From Desulfitobacterium chlororespirans DSM 11544 (GTDB taxonomy: Bacteria > Bacillota > Desulfitobacteriia > Desulfitobacteriales > Desulfitobacteriaceae), in assembly GCF_900143285.1 (NCBI RefSeq), contig NZ_FRDN01000013.1:62001-126000 (forward strand): 64,000 nucleotides of DNA. The letters are read 5' to 3'. Of the stretch, positions 53,270-62,210 are shown in pieces (positions within the stretch are counted from its first letter, which is position 1; every line of letters starts with the position of its first letter). Made by a program: the position numbers and the translations under genes. The notes under the pieces were generated by a model. It made no database searches. It was not told the DNA's origin and saw only the letters and a list, made by a program, of their open reading frames with translations.

Positions 53270-53479
53270 TTGAAAAATCTTAGATTAAAGGGGGCACGGG
53301 CCGGCTTGGATATGTCCCAGGAGCAATTGGCCGAAACCGTGGGAGTGACACGCCAGACCATCGGCATGATTGAGTCCGGTAAATTCAACCCTTCTTTACA
53401 GTTATGCATAGCCATTTGCAGGGCCCTTGGCAAAACTTTAAATGACCTTTTTTGGGAGGATGATGAACATGAAAGATGA
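53270..53479 (+). CDS. Small XRE-family HTH regulator
   Basis: A TTG start at 53270 lies behind GGGGGCGG. The 69-residue protein is essentially one Cro/C1-type HTH (MKNLRLKGARAGLDMSQEQL, then VGVTRQTIGMIESGKFNPS), of the YozG/HrtR-like short type that commonly partners a small membrane protein. It overlaps the next gene by 11 nt, so the pair is coupled. Confidence 0.9.
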   Translation: MKNLRLKGARAGLDMSQEQLAETVGVTRQTIGMIESGKFNPSLQLCIAICRALGKTLNDLFWEDDEHER

Positions 53480-53915
53480 ACGAATCGAACAAGCCCAGAA
53501 TAAAATTCGCAGTGAACTGGCTGTGATCACTTATCTGGCCATTGCCTTATCTTTTCTCGTCAAAACCTTAGCCTTTGAGATGAGTCTCACTGAATGCATC
53601 ACAGAATATCTGATCCTGATCTTCTTTCCTCTTTATCAGTTTGTTCGCATGCACACTATGAAGATCAGCCTCTATAGCTCTCCCGGCAGTAAACAATATC
53701 GCAATAATCTCTTGTTCGTTGCCTCAACCTTATTGATTACAGCCGCCTTGTTTGTTTTCGGAATGCTGAACCGATCCACTATCGTCGATTTTCATAAGCC
53801 CGTCCTTTTCCTGGTTTTGTTTATGGTCCTGTTCGTTGTTGTTTACTTTATTGCCAACGGCTACAATCGGCATAAAGCCCATAAGTATGAAACAGAATTT
53901 GATGATGAAGATTAG
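53469..53915 (+). CDS. Small membrane protein paired with the XRE regulator
   Basis: The ATG at 53469 has GGGAGG 9 nt upstream; earlier in-frame ATGs overlap that site. The ~148-residue protein has four membrane segments (~20-40, ~45-62, ~83-103, ~115-135) and acidic/basic ends (ETEFDDED). It resembles DUF6773-type proteins that are often encoded after short XRE regulators. Function is unknown. Confidence 0.78.
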   Translation: MKDERIEQAQNKIRSELAVITYLAIALSFLVKTLAFEMSLTECITEYLILIFFPLYQFVRMHTMKISLYSSPGSKQYRNNLLFVASTLLITAALFVFGMLNRSTIVDFHKPVLFLVLFMVLFVVVYFIANGYNRHKAHKYETEFDDED

Positions 53916-53938
53916 CACCGGAAGGTGCTCTTTTTTTA
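53914..53938 (+). terminator. Terminator of the XRE/membrane pair
   Basis: AGCACC/GGTGCT around a 4-nt loop, then CTTTTTTT; the stop codon overlaps the stem base. Confidence 0.9.
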
Positions 53939-54018
53939 CTCATTATCATGTGAGTATTGACTCCAATCCCTAAAATTTGCTACCTTTATAGGAGTGCTAA
54001 ACAGAAGGAGCTATCGAG

Positions 54019-55182
54019 ATGAATAAAAACGATGTAGCAAGTATCCGCAAAGAATTTAAAGTGAATAATACGAAACTAAAGATCGCCGAAGTTGTGAGCA
54101 TTTATGTTAAAGGGGATTTAAAGCAGGTCATCGGCATCGAAAAAGAGTATTTCGAAAGAATGGATGCCCAAAAGCAGGATCTTTATCTTAAGAATTTTAA
54201 GAAACTCCTCACCGGACCTCTTGATGCCAAGGTTTTTGAGCTGGAATTTACCGATAATAAGCTGGGGCAAAACCCCTTCCAAAGGGCGCTCATCGAAACC
54301 TTACACCCCCATCATTTCGCTGTGGGAACTGAAGAAATCGCTCATCGAATCATTGAAAACTGCCAGTATGAAGGGGATTACATGCTTACCTTTTTACGGG
54401 GTGAGGTCTATAAGCCCTCGAAAAGAAGCTCCGCCGAGGATGATTCAGGGCTGGATGACGTGGTCTTTTCTTTTGAATTTTTCATGGGGAGTATTAATCC
54501 CGTCATGCTTCCCAAGACCGCCCTTAAATTCGATTTTGAAGATCGAGTGTTCAAAGCCGATATCCCCATGGATGTCACCATCAATCTGTCGGCTCCTTTG
54601 GATGGGTTTATGTTCCCGGCCTGGCATGATGATGCGGCGGATGTGAATAAAGTGGTTTATTATTCCAGCAAAGCCAATGCCCCCAACCCGGAGTTTCTGT
54701 CCCAAGTGCTGGGATGCGATTTTCAGAGGACGGCACAAACAGAAAAAGAGCAATTCCTGGAGATCGTTCAGGAAGTGGCGGGAAAAGAAATCGAAGCGGA
54801 GAAGATCGCCGATATCTACGAAAGCCTCAATACCCTGATCACGAGGAATGAAGAGGAAGAAAGCCCTGAAGCAGCCAGCGTCGGGCTAAAGGATATGGAA
54901 AAAATTCTTCAGGCCAGCGGGGTCGGCAACACCCAGGAATTAGAAACCGCCTTCCTGAAGGTTACGGGTACGGAGAAATATGAATTTAAGGCGGCCAATA
55001 TCGCTCCCAACTTTAAGGGAAAGTCTCTGAAAATCGAGAACAATACCGTGAGTATTTCCGTAAACCCTCAGGACTTACGCTATATTAAACAGGTCAAGCG
55101 GGACGGCAAACGGTATTTGTTGATTGAAATTGATGAGACCGTCAATCTCGAAGGCTTTGAGTTAAGCACCGAAGCATTTTAG
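54019..55182 (+). CDS. DUF4317 protein
   Basis: This 387-residue soluble protein has GAAGGAG before the ATG. MNKNDVASIRKEFKVNNTKL and VVSIYVKGDLKQVIG at the N-terminus and VFSFEFFMGSINPVMLPKTA in the middle match the DUF4317 family of Clostridia/Peptococcaceae. The family has no known function. It is transcribed alone, between two terminators. Confidence 0.85.
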   Translation: MNKNDVASIRKEFKVNNTKLKIAEVVSIYVKGDLKQVIGIEKEYFERMDAQKQDLYLKNFKKLLTGPLDAKVFELEFTDNKLGQNPFQRALIETLHPHHFAVGTEEIAHRIIENCQYEGDYMLTFLRGEVYKPSKRSSAEDDSGLDDVVFSFEFFMGSINPVMLPKTALKFDFEDRVFKADIPMDVTINLSAPLDGFMFPAWHDDAADVNKVVYYSSKANAPNPEFLSQVLGCDFQRTAQTEKEQFLEIVQEVAGKEIEAEKIADIYESLNTLITRNEEEESPEAASVGLKDMEKILQASGVGNTQELETAFLKVTGTEKYEFKAANIAPNFKGKSLKIENNTVSISVNPQDLRYIKQVKRDGKRYLLIEIDETVNLEGFELSTEAF

Positions 55183-55205
55183 AATGAAGAATAAAGCAGT
55201 ATTTA

Positions 55206-55255
55206 GACAGGAAAACGGCATAGCTGGTTTGGCTATGCCGTTTTCCTGTCTTGTT
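55206..55255 (+). terminator. Terminator of the DUF4317 gene
   Basis: GACAGGAAAACGGCATAGC pairs perfectly with GCTATGCCGTTTTCCTGTC (19-bp stem, 7-nt loop), followed by TTGTTT. Confidence 0.9.
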
Positions 55256-55319
55256 TCGTTCGCTCGGCCCTTATTTATCTGTAAAGAATACTATGTTCTC
55301 TTCAAGTTATGCCTTTTCC

Positions 55320-55943
55320 CTATTCGAACAGCTTGCTTTCCTCTTTTAAGCGGCTGACTAATGAAGCATAGTTTATTGCCGGGATCATAAACAAAACGCC
55401 AAGGCCGGCCAGGAGAATTCTGATCACCCATGTCATAGCAACAGACATTGACGATACATTGGGAATAAAGGTTATGGAAATCAGCCCAAGCAGCAAAAGT
55501 ACAGCCCAAGTATAGGCATAGACAACGTTCTTGTAAGTATGCAGTTTATCACTCACATCGGTATGCAACTCAAAGGGCTTGCCATCCCTCTTTTTTTCCA
55601 AAATCAAAAGCTCTTTATTGTACCCTCCGGGCGCTGTGGCAATCTGCCCCATGCCCTTTCCATAGGGCCGCCACCTTACTTTTCCATAATTGAGATTGAT
55701 GTTTTTGGTAAAGGTACGAAAACCCATGCTTTCAAGATAGTCACGATAATCTTTGGCTTTGGCATAGGCTTTCTCCCCGACAAACTCAACGGCATATTCA
55801 TATTCATTTGGTTGGCACCGGTCGAAAGTATAGGTCATTCTACCGCATTTCTTTAACCGGTAGCCGCGCCCGGCCATGCTGTTCAACCATTTTTCCTGTC
55901 CATCCAAAAAATCAAAAAAGTAACGAAAGAAGGTTTTGCTCAT
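55320..55943 (-). CDS. DUF2812 membrane protein partnered with PadR
   Basis: In this 207-residue protein, the N-terminal region (FFDFLDGQEKWLNSMAGRGY; YEYAVEFVGEKAYAKAKDYR) matches DUF2812, followed by two C-terminal membrane segments (~140-160, ~168-188). It overlaps the PadR gene by 4 nt (ATGA). DUF2812 proteins are usually encoded with PadR regulators and may act as membrane stress or envelope factors. Their function is not known. Confidence 0.88.
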   Translation of the reverse strand: MSKTFFRYFFDFLDGQEKWLNSMAGRGYRLKKCGRMTYTFDRCQPNEYEYAVEFVGEKAYAKAKDYRDYLESMGFRTFTKNINLNYGKVRWRPYGKGMGQIATAPGGYNKELLILEKKRDGKPFELHTDVSDKLHTYKNVVYAYTWAVLLLLGLISITFIPNVSSMSVAMTWVIRILLAGLGVLFMIPAINYASLVSRLKEESKLFE

Positions 55944-56281
55944 TGATCCTCATCCTCCCTTATTATTGTGGATGCCAACTGCAAGACTTCTTCCATGCGT
56001 CCCAATTCTTCTGCAGCTTTTTGTTTTCCGGCACCGGTGATGATATACTCTTTTTTCTTGCCGTCCGCTTCATCGCCAAAAGGGGCAATCCATTGCTTCT
56101 TTACCAATGCATTGATAGCGCCATATAAGGTGCCTGCGCCCAGAGTGACCCGCCCCTTGGTCGCAGTTTCAATAAACCGCATAATACCGTATCCGTGGTT
56201 GGGTTGATAGACAGCCAGTAAGACAAGAAATGTTGTTTCTGTCAGCGCACCGCCTTTGATATTGTCCCTGATAGAAATCAC
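55940..56281 (-). CDS. PadR-family transcriptional regulator
   Basis: This 113-residue winged-helix protein carries LTETTFLVLLAVYQPNHGYG, then VTLGAGTLYGAINALVKKQW and GKKKEYIITGAGKQ, the PadR core. The short C-terminal helix is for dimerisation. The GTG at 56281 is next to GGGAG, too close to be ideal; the start may be a few codons further in. A perfect inverted repeat spans its promoter (56292-56341), implying autorepression of the PadR-DUF2812 operon. Confidence 0.92.
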   Translation of the reverse strand: MISIRDNIKGGALTETTFLVLLAVYQPNHGYGIMRFIETATKGRVTLGAGTLYGAINALVKKQWIAPFGDEADGKKKEYIITGAGKQKAAEELGRMEEVLQLASTIIREDEDQ

Positions 56282-56291
56282 TCCCGGCTAA

Positions 56292-56341
56292 TATTACGTT
56301 TACTGTAATATAAATTATATCACTAAACGTAATAAGGTCAA
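56292..56341 (-). promoter_or_regulatory. PadR operator and promoter
   Basis: TATTACGTTTA (56292-56302) and TAAACGTAATA (56324-56334) form a perfect 11-bp inverted repeat. The minus-strand promoter is TTGACC (56341-56336), a 16-bp spacer and TATAAT (56319-56314). One operator arm lies in the spacer and the other near the start of transcription. Confidence 0.85.
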
Positions 56342-56392
56342 TAGTTAATATATATTTGCGGGGAAAAACACCGTAATAAGATCATACTTAGA

Positions 56393-56430
56393 TGTCCCCA
56401 AACGCGACAACGTTGTCGCGTTTGGGGACA
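56393..56430. repeat. 38-bp perfect palindrome, copy 1
   Basis: TGTCCCCAAACGCGACAAC continues into its exact complement. A second copy with one base changed lies at 62060-62097. Palindromes of this TGTCCCC...GGGGACA type look like REP units. Apart from a short-frame artefact, 56431-56748 holds no recognisable gene. Confidence 0.85.
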
Positions 56431-56748
56431 ATATCAGAAGGACCTTTCCAAATACTTCGGATGTTCGTTCGAAAAATCAGTCTTTCAGTGACCAATGACG
56501 ACCAAGCTGATTTGGTGCTCAGCAGCCAATTTACTGACTGTTGTTCTCCCTTAATAATTAAAGGACCACTTGGGCTTTTAATTCTGAAACTTCTCCTCGT
56601 CCTACTCATGCTTTCTTCATTATAACTTAGTTTTTCTAAATTATGTTAGGTCTCTGAGTTTAGTATATATTTTGTTCACAAAAACAGGGCTTAAATGCTG
56701 AAGGATACCCTACATAGACGTAATTATTTTTCTGTTTCTAGCCAAAGG

Positions 56749-56788
56749 AGCGTGTCAAGTTACGTTTTTCAAAACGTAACTTGACACG
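56749..56788. terminator. Perfect 19-bp hairpin
   Basis: GCGTGTCAAGTTACGTTTT and its exact complement are separated by TC. It lies 60 bp after the MFS stop on the minus strand. Both its strength and place suit a terminator, but it has little U-tract, so it may be another palindromic repeat. Confidence 0.65.
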
Positions 56789-56850
56789 CCCTTCGTCAGA
56801 CAATTGAATAAGGCTGTCTTGGGTAGGCCCTCATGATGACCTCACTAGGT

Positions 56851-58161
56851 TTACTCAAAGCCAGGCTTCCTTGTCAGCGCAGCAGCTACCGCACCCAATA
56901 CCACAGGAATCAGCAGAATACGTAATACACCAACCGGGGTCATGCCCTGAGCAATTAATATGCCTATGACAATGGGAGCAATTGCTCCCCCCAGACGGGT
57001 CACACTTGCGCCAATCCCCAACCCTGTTGCGCGTACTGCCAACGGGTAGTTTGCCGCCGTAAACGGATATAGCATGCCCTGCATCATCAGTGTGAAACCA
57101 AATAGGAATAAGATGACTCCAAATATAAAAGTAGATGTCTTGATAGTTACTAAGAACAGGAAGATACCATTTAAAATGTAGTAAGTAAGGATTGTATACT
57201 TATACCCAATTTTTTCGGCGACTTTGCCTGCCAAAATAAAGCCGCAGCAGGATCCTAAAAAGTAAATAGTGTTCAGCAGTAAAGCGGATTTCAGTTCATA
57301 ACCCATTAAAGTAACGATCTTCGGGAACCATACCAAAAAGGTAGAAATTATACACATATTCACAAAGAACATTATCCAAATCAGGATTGTATTCCAAGCC
57401 AGCCCGTTTTTGAATAATTCCCCTACGGAGCCTTTCACTTTTTGCTCTTCATCCACTGCATACTCATCATCCGCCTGAGGAACAAAGCTGGGGTCTGCTT
57501 TGGTTAAAATCGATACAACTTCCTTCTTATCATTTTTTTTCAAGATTAGGATCATCGTTTCAGGAATAAACTTAACAACCAAAGGAATCAGAATCAGTCC
57601 AAAAATTGATACACCAAAAAAACCTCTCCATCCCAGTAAGGGAATCAGCCAAACTGCCAAAAGCGAAGTGGTCATCTGACCCAACGTTACACCTATGCCA
57701 TTAGTTGTAAGTAGAAATCTTCTTGATTTTTTAGGACTGTATTCAGACAAAATAGCATTCGATACTGGTGTTATTGCAGCGATTCCCATCCCGGCGAAAA
57801 AACGCCAAATCGCAAAAAGGTAAATATTAGAACCCACCATTGCGCAAAGTGCTGTAAAAAAGCTAAATAAAAATACGCAGGCATTTAATGTTTTCTTTCT
57901 GCCAATTTTGTCGGTTAAAAACCCTAAAAGCAATGCGCCCAGGACAGATCCCCATAAGCTTGCACTGCCAAGAAGCCCACTGACTGTAGGATCCAGATTC
58001 AATTCCTTCATGAGTACCGGAAGTGCTGCACCATAAACTGCTTGATCAAAGCCGTCAACGACTAAGGCAAAAAACAAGACGATCCAAATAGATCCAAAGA
58101 AATTATTCATCTTACCATTGTCAATAGTTCTATGAACATTCACTCTTGCCAAAAATTCCAC
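56851..58161 (-). CDS. AAHS-type MFS transporter (aromatic or organic acid)
   Basis: This 436-residue protein with 12 helices starts behind AAAGGAG. DGFDQAVYGAALPVLMKELN in helix 1 is the AAHS (PcaK/BenK) signature, and GFLTDKIGRKKTLNACVF the MFS loop. AAHS carriers bring in aromatic or related acids with protons. It ends a four-gene minus-strand cluster (M24 hydrolase-like, D-2-hydroxyacid dehydrogenase, Crp/Fnr regulator), but a terminator precedes it, so it probably has its own promoter, perhaps under the Crp/Fnr protein. Confidence 0.9.
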   Translation of the reverse strand: MEFLARVNVHRTIDNGKMNNFFGSIWIVLFFALVVDGFDQAVYGAALPVLMKELNLDPTVSGLLGSASLWGSVLGALLLGFLTDKIGRKKTLNACVFLFSFFTALCAMVGSNIYLFAIWRFFAGMGIAAITPVSNAILSEYSPKKSRRFLLTTNGIGVTLGQMTTSLLAVWLIPLLGWRGFFGVSIFGLILIPLVVKFIPETMILILKKNDKKEVVSILTKADPSFVPQADDEYAVDEEQKVKGSVGELFKNGLAWNTILIWIMFFVNMCIISTFLVWFPKIVTLMGYELKSALLLNTIYFLGSCCGFILAGKVAEKIGYKYTILTYYILNGIFLFLVTIKTSTFIFGVILFLFGFTLMMQGMLYPFTAANYPLAVRATGLGIGASVTRLGGAIAPIVIGILIAQGMTPVGVLRILLIPVVLGAVAAALTRKPGFE

Positions 58162-58356
58162 TCTCCTTTTCAGGTTTTAAAAAACATATCATTCCAGAAA
58201 ACTTCATTAACTGTTCTTCCTATCCTCCCTTATTAATTATAATTTTGAGTTCATTCATTTAAATTATATAAATCCATGTAATTCCAGTCTGTTAAACATT
58301 TTACAAAGCAACAATAATTTTTAGAAATTTAAAAACATCCTGAATTTAGCCAATAA

Positions 58357-58389
58357 AAAAACCGTGCAAAAAATTTTTCGCACGGTTTT
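58357..58389 (-). terminator. Terminator after the Crp/Fnr gene
   Basis: AAAACCGTGC and GCACGGTTTT pair around an A/T-rich loop, with U's on the minus strand, 16 bp past the regulator stop. Confidence 0.85.
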
Positions 58390-58404
58390 AACCTGAATTC
58401 TTAT

Positions 58405-59055
58405 TTATAATGCTGATTTTTTAAGGAGCTTGTAATTACTTCTGTTCATCACTAGTTCACCGGACTTATTTAACTCTCCAATAATTTGCGATACCCTCAC
58501 CCTTGAAGAGCCTACCATTTCAGAAATTAACTGATGAGTAAGAGGCACTGTCACAACCACACTGTCTGCTTCATGCTTACCCAAAGTTGCCGAAAGCGTC
58601 ACTAGCAAATTCTCAACCCGATTTTCCACATCATCAAACGTTTGTCCATTGAGTTGGGAAGTTAATTGTTTATTCATCTGGATCACGCTCAATAGTAAAT
58701 AAAGCAATACTTCTCTGTCACCTTTATTAATATCTTGAGCACTTACAACCGCAACCTCAACAGCTTCCAAGCAAATAGCATTCACTAAAGACGGGGATCC
58801 GTCCAATGTTGAAATTCCAATGAAACATCGTGGCTCTCGAATTCCAAACACTTTTCTCTGTCCATCCTCATTTTCAGAGCTGATTTCAATCCGTCCTTTA
58901 AGGACCAGAAAGCACACATCTTTTTTCTCTCCTTGGCGGTAAATGAATTCGCCTTTAGCATAATTTCGAACCGGACAAGTCGTAAGAATCTTTTCAACAA
59001 TCTTATCATTAAGTTCATTGCTCGACCAGCAAAGCCACTCCTTGTTGTAAGACAT
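58405..59055 (-). CDS. Crp/Fnr-family regulator, CprK-like
   Basis: The ATG at 59055 follows GGAG by 7 nt; a longer frame to 59076 overlaps that site. The 216-residue protein has a cupin effector domain at ~15-115 (AKGEFIYRQGEKKDVCFLVL with KGRIEIS; GISTLDGSPSLVNAICLE), a dimer helix and a winged HTH at ~160-205 (VPLTHQLISEMVGSSRVRVS). No N-terminal Cys cluster for 4Fe-4S sensing is present. CprK-type proteins of this group sense small aromatics such as chlorophenols. Linkage to an AAHS-type transporter fits an aromatic or similar acid as effector. Confidence 0.87.
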   Translation of the reverse strand: MSYNKEWLCWSSNELNDKIVEKILTTCPVRNYAKGEFIYRQGEKKDVCFLVLKGRIEISSENEDGQRKVFGIREPRCFIGISTLDGSPSLVNAICLEAVEVAVVSAQDINKGDREVLLYLLLSVIQMNKQLTSQLNGQTFDDVENRVENLLVTLSATLGKHEADSVVVTVPLTHQLISEMVGSSRVRVSQIIGELNKSGELVMNRSNYKLLKKSAL

Positions 59056-59183
59056 TCTTTTCTCCTCCATCCGCATGTGAAATTGTTTTCTATATCTTAG
59101 TTTAGATTTTCGAAAAAGTCTATAGAAAATTCGTTGGAAATAAACAGCATCAAAAGAAAAACTAAGTTAAAACGGTTCTTCAA

Positions 59184-60164
59184 CTACCAACCACGATTCT
59201 TATCAACTTCAAATAACAGCTTTTGATCTCTATAATATCTCCGGAGATTTTCCAGAAAGACTTCATTGGCCCGGTCATTATAAAATGGAGATTGGGCAGC
59301 GGAATGCGGCGTCAGAATTACATTAGGCATATCCCATAAAGGACTGCTTTGGGAAAGCGGTTCCTGGACGAAAACATCAAGCCCGGCACCAGCAATGACT
59401 TTATTTTGCAAAGCTCTGATCAAGGCATTCTCATCAATTACTCCACCACGGGCAATATTGATTAAAAAAGCAGAGTTCTTCATCATTCGGAGCTCTCTCT
59501 CCCCAATCATGTTTTGGGTTTCAGAGGTTAAAGGGACAATTGCAATAACAAAATCACACTCTCCCAAGAATTCTTCTATCTGGGCATTAATGTAGCACTT
59601 ATCGACCCATTCGCTTTCAATAGGATTCCTCTTCAAACCGACAACTCTAAAATCCAACAGCTTGCACTTCATGGCCAAATATAATCCAATGTTTCCTAAG
59701 CCTATAATGCCAACGGTCTTATTATACGTCTCATCACATAAAGAATATGCTGCATCCCCCCATACTTTAGAACGCTTATATTCATTAAAGTGCGGAAACG
59801 CTCTGAGAAAGGAAAAAATATATGCCAAGACATGATCAGCGATGGGCATACCGTGGATACCTTTAGTACTGGTAATCCGAATATTCCGATCCTGGATTTC
59901 CGGTTTCATAAACCCATCGACCCCGGAGACAACGCCATGGATCCACTTTAAACTTGGAGTCTTTTTACAAAAGTCCGCTATACCTTCCACGTAAGGAAAA
60001 GTAAGAAGAACATCTGCATCTGTAGTTTTTGCCATGAGTTCACGCGCGTCATCTGCATAAATGACTTCCACTTCAGGTATAACTTGTTTCATATCTTTAA
60101 CATGATGTTTCTGGATGAACGGACGTGGTTTATTATCAAGTATAGCAATTTTATTTATATTCAT
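59184..60164 (-). CDS. D-2-hydroxyacid dehydrogenase
   Basis: The ATG at 60164 is 5 nt after GGAGG. The ~326-residue NAD-dependent enzyme interconverts 2-oxo and D-2-hydroxy acids. TVGIIGLGNIGLYLAMKCKL is the NAD motif. Catalytic Arg is in NIARGGVIDENALIRAL, Glu in VQEPLSQSSPLW, and His in ILTPHSAAQ. The cluster implies that its substrate arises from the M24 hydrolase-like product or the imported acid. It lies 30 nt after the M24 gene, certainly cotranscribed. Confidence 0.92.
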   Translation of the reverse strand: MNINKIAILDNKPRPFIQKHHVKDMKQVIPEVEVIYADDARELMAKTTDADVLLTFPYVEGIADFCKKTPSLKWIHGVVSGVDGFMKPEIQDRNIRITSTKGIHGMPIADHVLAYIFSFLRAFPHFNEYKRSKVWGDAAYSLCDETYNKTVGIIGLGNIGLYLAMKCKLLDFRVVGLKRNPIESEWVDKCYINAQIEEFLGECDFVIAIVPLTSETQNMIGERELRMMKNSAFLINIARGGVIDENALIRALQNKVIAGAGLDVFVQEPLSQSSPLWDMPNVILTPHSAAQSPFYNDRANEVFLENLRRYYRDQKLLFEVDKNRGW

Positions 60165-60194
60165 AGCATCCTCCAAACTTAATTGATAAATTGG

Positions 60195-61373
60195 TTAGAC
60201 AGAAAAAACGATTTGCGGCGTTTTGTTCAAAAGTTCTGCCCCTTTCGCAGTAATGAGGTAATTATCACAGCTGAAAGCCAATGCTTTATTGTTTGCAGCC
60301 GTCGGATGAATCGCTAAAAACATGCCTTCTTTCAGCAACATGGTTTCTCTGGGAACAAAGGCCGGACGCTCTACCATGTCATATCCCTGCCCATGAGCGA
60401 AATAACGTTTTTCAGGAGCATATCCATGGCTTATCAAAAAATCATTATTAGCTTTAAACAGGTCCGACGGAGCAGCTCCGGGCTTAAGCATCCCGGCTAT
60501 ATATTTCTGTGCTTTTGTTGCAATTGCATAGGCATCGAGTACATCTTGGGATGGCTCACCTAAACACCATGTTCTAGCAATTTCGCCATAGAAGCCGCCC
60601 GGTCCATTGACCTCGATCAGAATAACCATTCTGTCACCCTGTTTGATTTCTCGATTATCAAAAAATGGGTCAACAATAAATGCTTTGTCATTAGCTTCTG
60701 TCCCGACCACGATATTTTGCTCTTCACTACCCATATCCATTGCCAATCGTTTTAATTCACTGCGAATTTCCGACTCCTTGCGTCCTGGACGGAAAAGGAC
60801 CGGCACAGCTTCCGCAAGGTGATCATGTAACGCAACAGTTTTCCTTATCAAGGCGATCTCGTCTTCACTCTTTACAGCTTTGATCGCGTCAACCAAATCC
60901 GTGGCATCTACGATCTCCACACCAGGAAGCTTTGCAACAATGTACTGATATAACGCCGCACTGATTAAACTTAATCCTACCAAACCAATTTTTTTGTAGT
61001 GTGAATCCTTAATTTTCTCTACTATAGCCTGAGGGGCGTCGTAGTCCGTATAATTAAGAGTTTGAATAATTGGATAGGTTTTAGACGCCAGCACTCCCCG
61101 CGTTGCCCATGCAGGCGGAACAGCAGGGCCGTCAATAGCGCCGTGGCTGATGACGGTCATTTCTTCATTGACCGGGAAAAAGATTGTTGTCCCGTAAGTG
61201 GGAGCAGGAATGTCTAAAAAATAACGAATATATCCCCCAAGAAACTGATTATGATTTTGGATAATGAGGCCGTCAATACTTTGTTCCTTCATCGCTTCTC
61301 TTATTGCTGACCACCGACGTTCTAGTTCCTTATTAGGGATCGGGCATTTGAATCTTTCACCTAAATTAGTCAA
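60195..61373 (-). CDS. M24-family (creatinase/prolidase-fold) hydrolase-like protein with altered metal site
   Basis: This 392-residue protein has the creatinase N-domain (~20-150) and a pita-bread C-domain (~165-390) with HGQGYDMVERP and LKEGMFLAIHPT. The five usual metal ligands of M24 (Asp, Asp, His, Glu, Glu) are largely replaced. The two Asp are Glu in ILIEVNGPGGFYGEIARTW, the Glu of the xEPG motif is His (AIHP), and the last Glu becomes Cys-Asp (SCDNYLIT). The His in GQG survives. It is therefore more like metal-free creatinase than an aminopeptidase, and may hydrolyse or lyse a C-N or similar bond. The substrate is unknown. Confidence 0.8.
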   Translation of the reverse strand: MTNLGERFKCPIPNKELERRWSAIREAMKEQSIDGLIIQNHNQFLGGYIRYFLDIPAPTYGTTIFFPVNEEMTVISHGAIDGPAVPPAWATRGVLASKTYPIIQTLNYTDYDAPQAIVEKIKDSHYKKIGLVGLSLISAALYQYIVAKLPGVEIVDATDLVDAIKAVKSEDEIALIRKTVALHDHLAEAVPVLFRPGRKESEIRSELKRLAMDMGSEEQNIVVGTEANDKAFIVDPFFDNREIKQGDRMVILIEVNGPGGFYGEIARTWCLGEPSQDVLDAYAIATKAQKYIAGMLKPGAAPSDLFKANNDFLISHGYAPEKRYFAHGQGYDMVERPAFVPRETMLLKEGMFLAIHPTAANNKALAFSCDNYLITAKGAELLNKTPQIVFSV

Positions 61374-62059
61374 TTTGTCATTCTCCCTTCATTTTATCTA
61401 AGATTTCACAGGCTCATGTAGTTATTGATGAATTTGTAAAAAATTATTTATATTTTAATAATAGTTTAATACTTCAAGTCAAAAAACTCTGTAAAGTGCT
61501 ATACAAAAATACCCGGACAATAAACAAAAAGTCCCTCGAAGCTAGTCCACGGGAACATAAAACCAACTATTTTCTATTCCGTAAAATATGAACATGTCAC
61601 CTGATGCTCCTCAAATCGTGATGAGGATGGGCAATGGGTCTATGGCGTCAATTTCAGGTCTAATAGCACTATTTTCCAAAAGCTTTGGAGATTTGTCCAT
61701 CACAATTTAAGATTCCCCAAAAAATAATCTGGTACTGGGGGAAGTATTTACCGCCAGGCCAGCTAATACAGAAATATTATTTAAAAGAACATTATTATTT
61801 CATTCAGCAAAAAGTCTATAATTGTTTTATTGAAAAATAAGGAGTCTTCCTTCCTTGAACGCAAATCATTAAAGGCATACTTTTAAAGCATTTTCTGTAC
61901 CATGACATAATTATATTGAGATTCAAGGGCAGAATCTTCCTCATACTTTTGCAGAAAAAATTTTTCTACCAATTGCTTTGCATAATTATCTATATATGAA
62001 ATTCGATTATTGTTGCAATCGGCACACACATGAAGAAGAAATTCATAATACCTGCTGCA
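61374..62059. other. 686-bp gene-free interval
   Basis: The AT-rich first 120 bp, including TTTTAATAATAGTTTAATAC, is the likely promoter region of the M24 cluster on the minus strand. The remainder shows no open frame with a ribosome site. A 71-codon minus-strand frame starts inside the palindrome at 62060 and is not credible. Confidence 0.5.
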
Positions 62060-62097
62060 TGTCCCCAAACGCGACAACGTTGTCGTGTTTGGGGACA
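62060..62097. repeat. 38-bp palindrome, copy 2
   Basis: Same sequence as 56393-56430 except one base in the right arm (GTCGTG for GTCGCG). Here it extends to CATG on both sides. The two copies bracket 5.6 kb containing the M24/dehydrogenase/regulator/MFS cluster. Confidence 0.85.
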
Positions 62098-62210
62098 TGT
62101 TTTTCGTCTGAACTATACTGATTTCATTTTCATTTATTCAGAATAACTTTCGGCAAGTACAATTCCTTCTCAGCGGTGGCCATGGAGTATTTTTAAAGTG
62201 TAAGATTTGA

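Noticed and set aside
61440-61500. TTAATAATAGTTTAAT as a CprK box upstream of the M24 cluster
   Set aside because: Only partly fits TTAAT-N4-ATTAA; the region is so AT-rich that the match is not significant.
61883-62098. 71-codon minus-strand frame starting MSPNTTTLSRLG
   Set aside because: Its start is the palindrome at 62060-62097; the plus-strand frame at 56392 begins in the same way from copy 1, so these are repeat artefacts.
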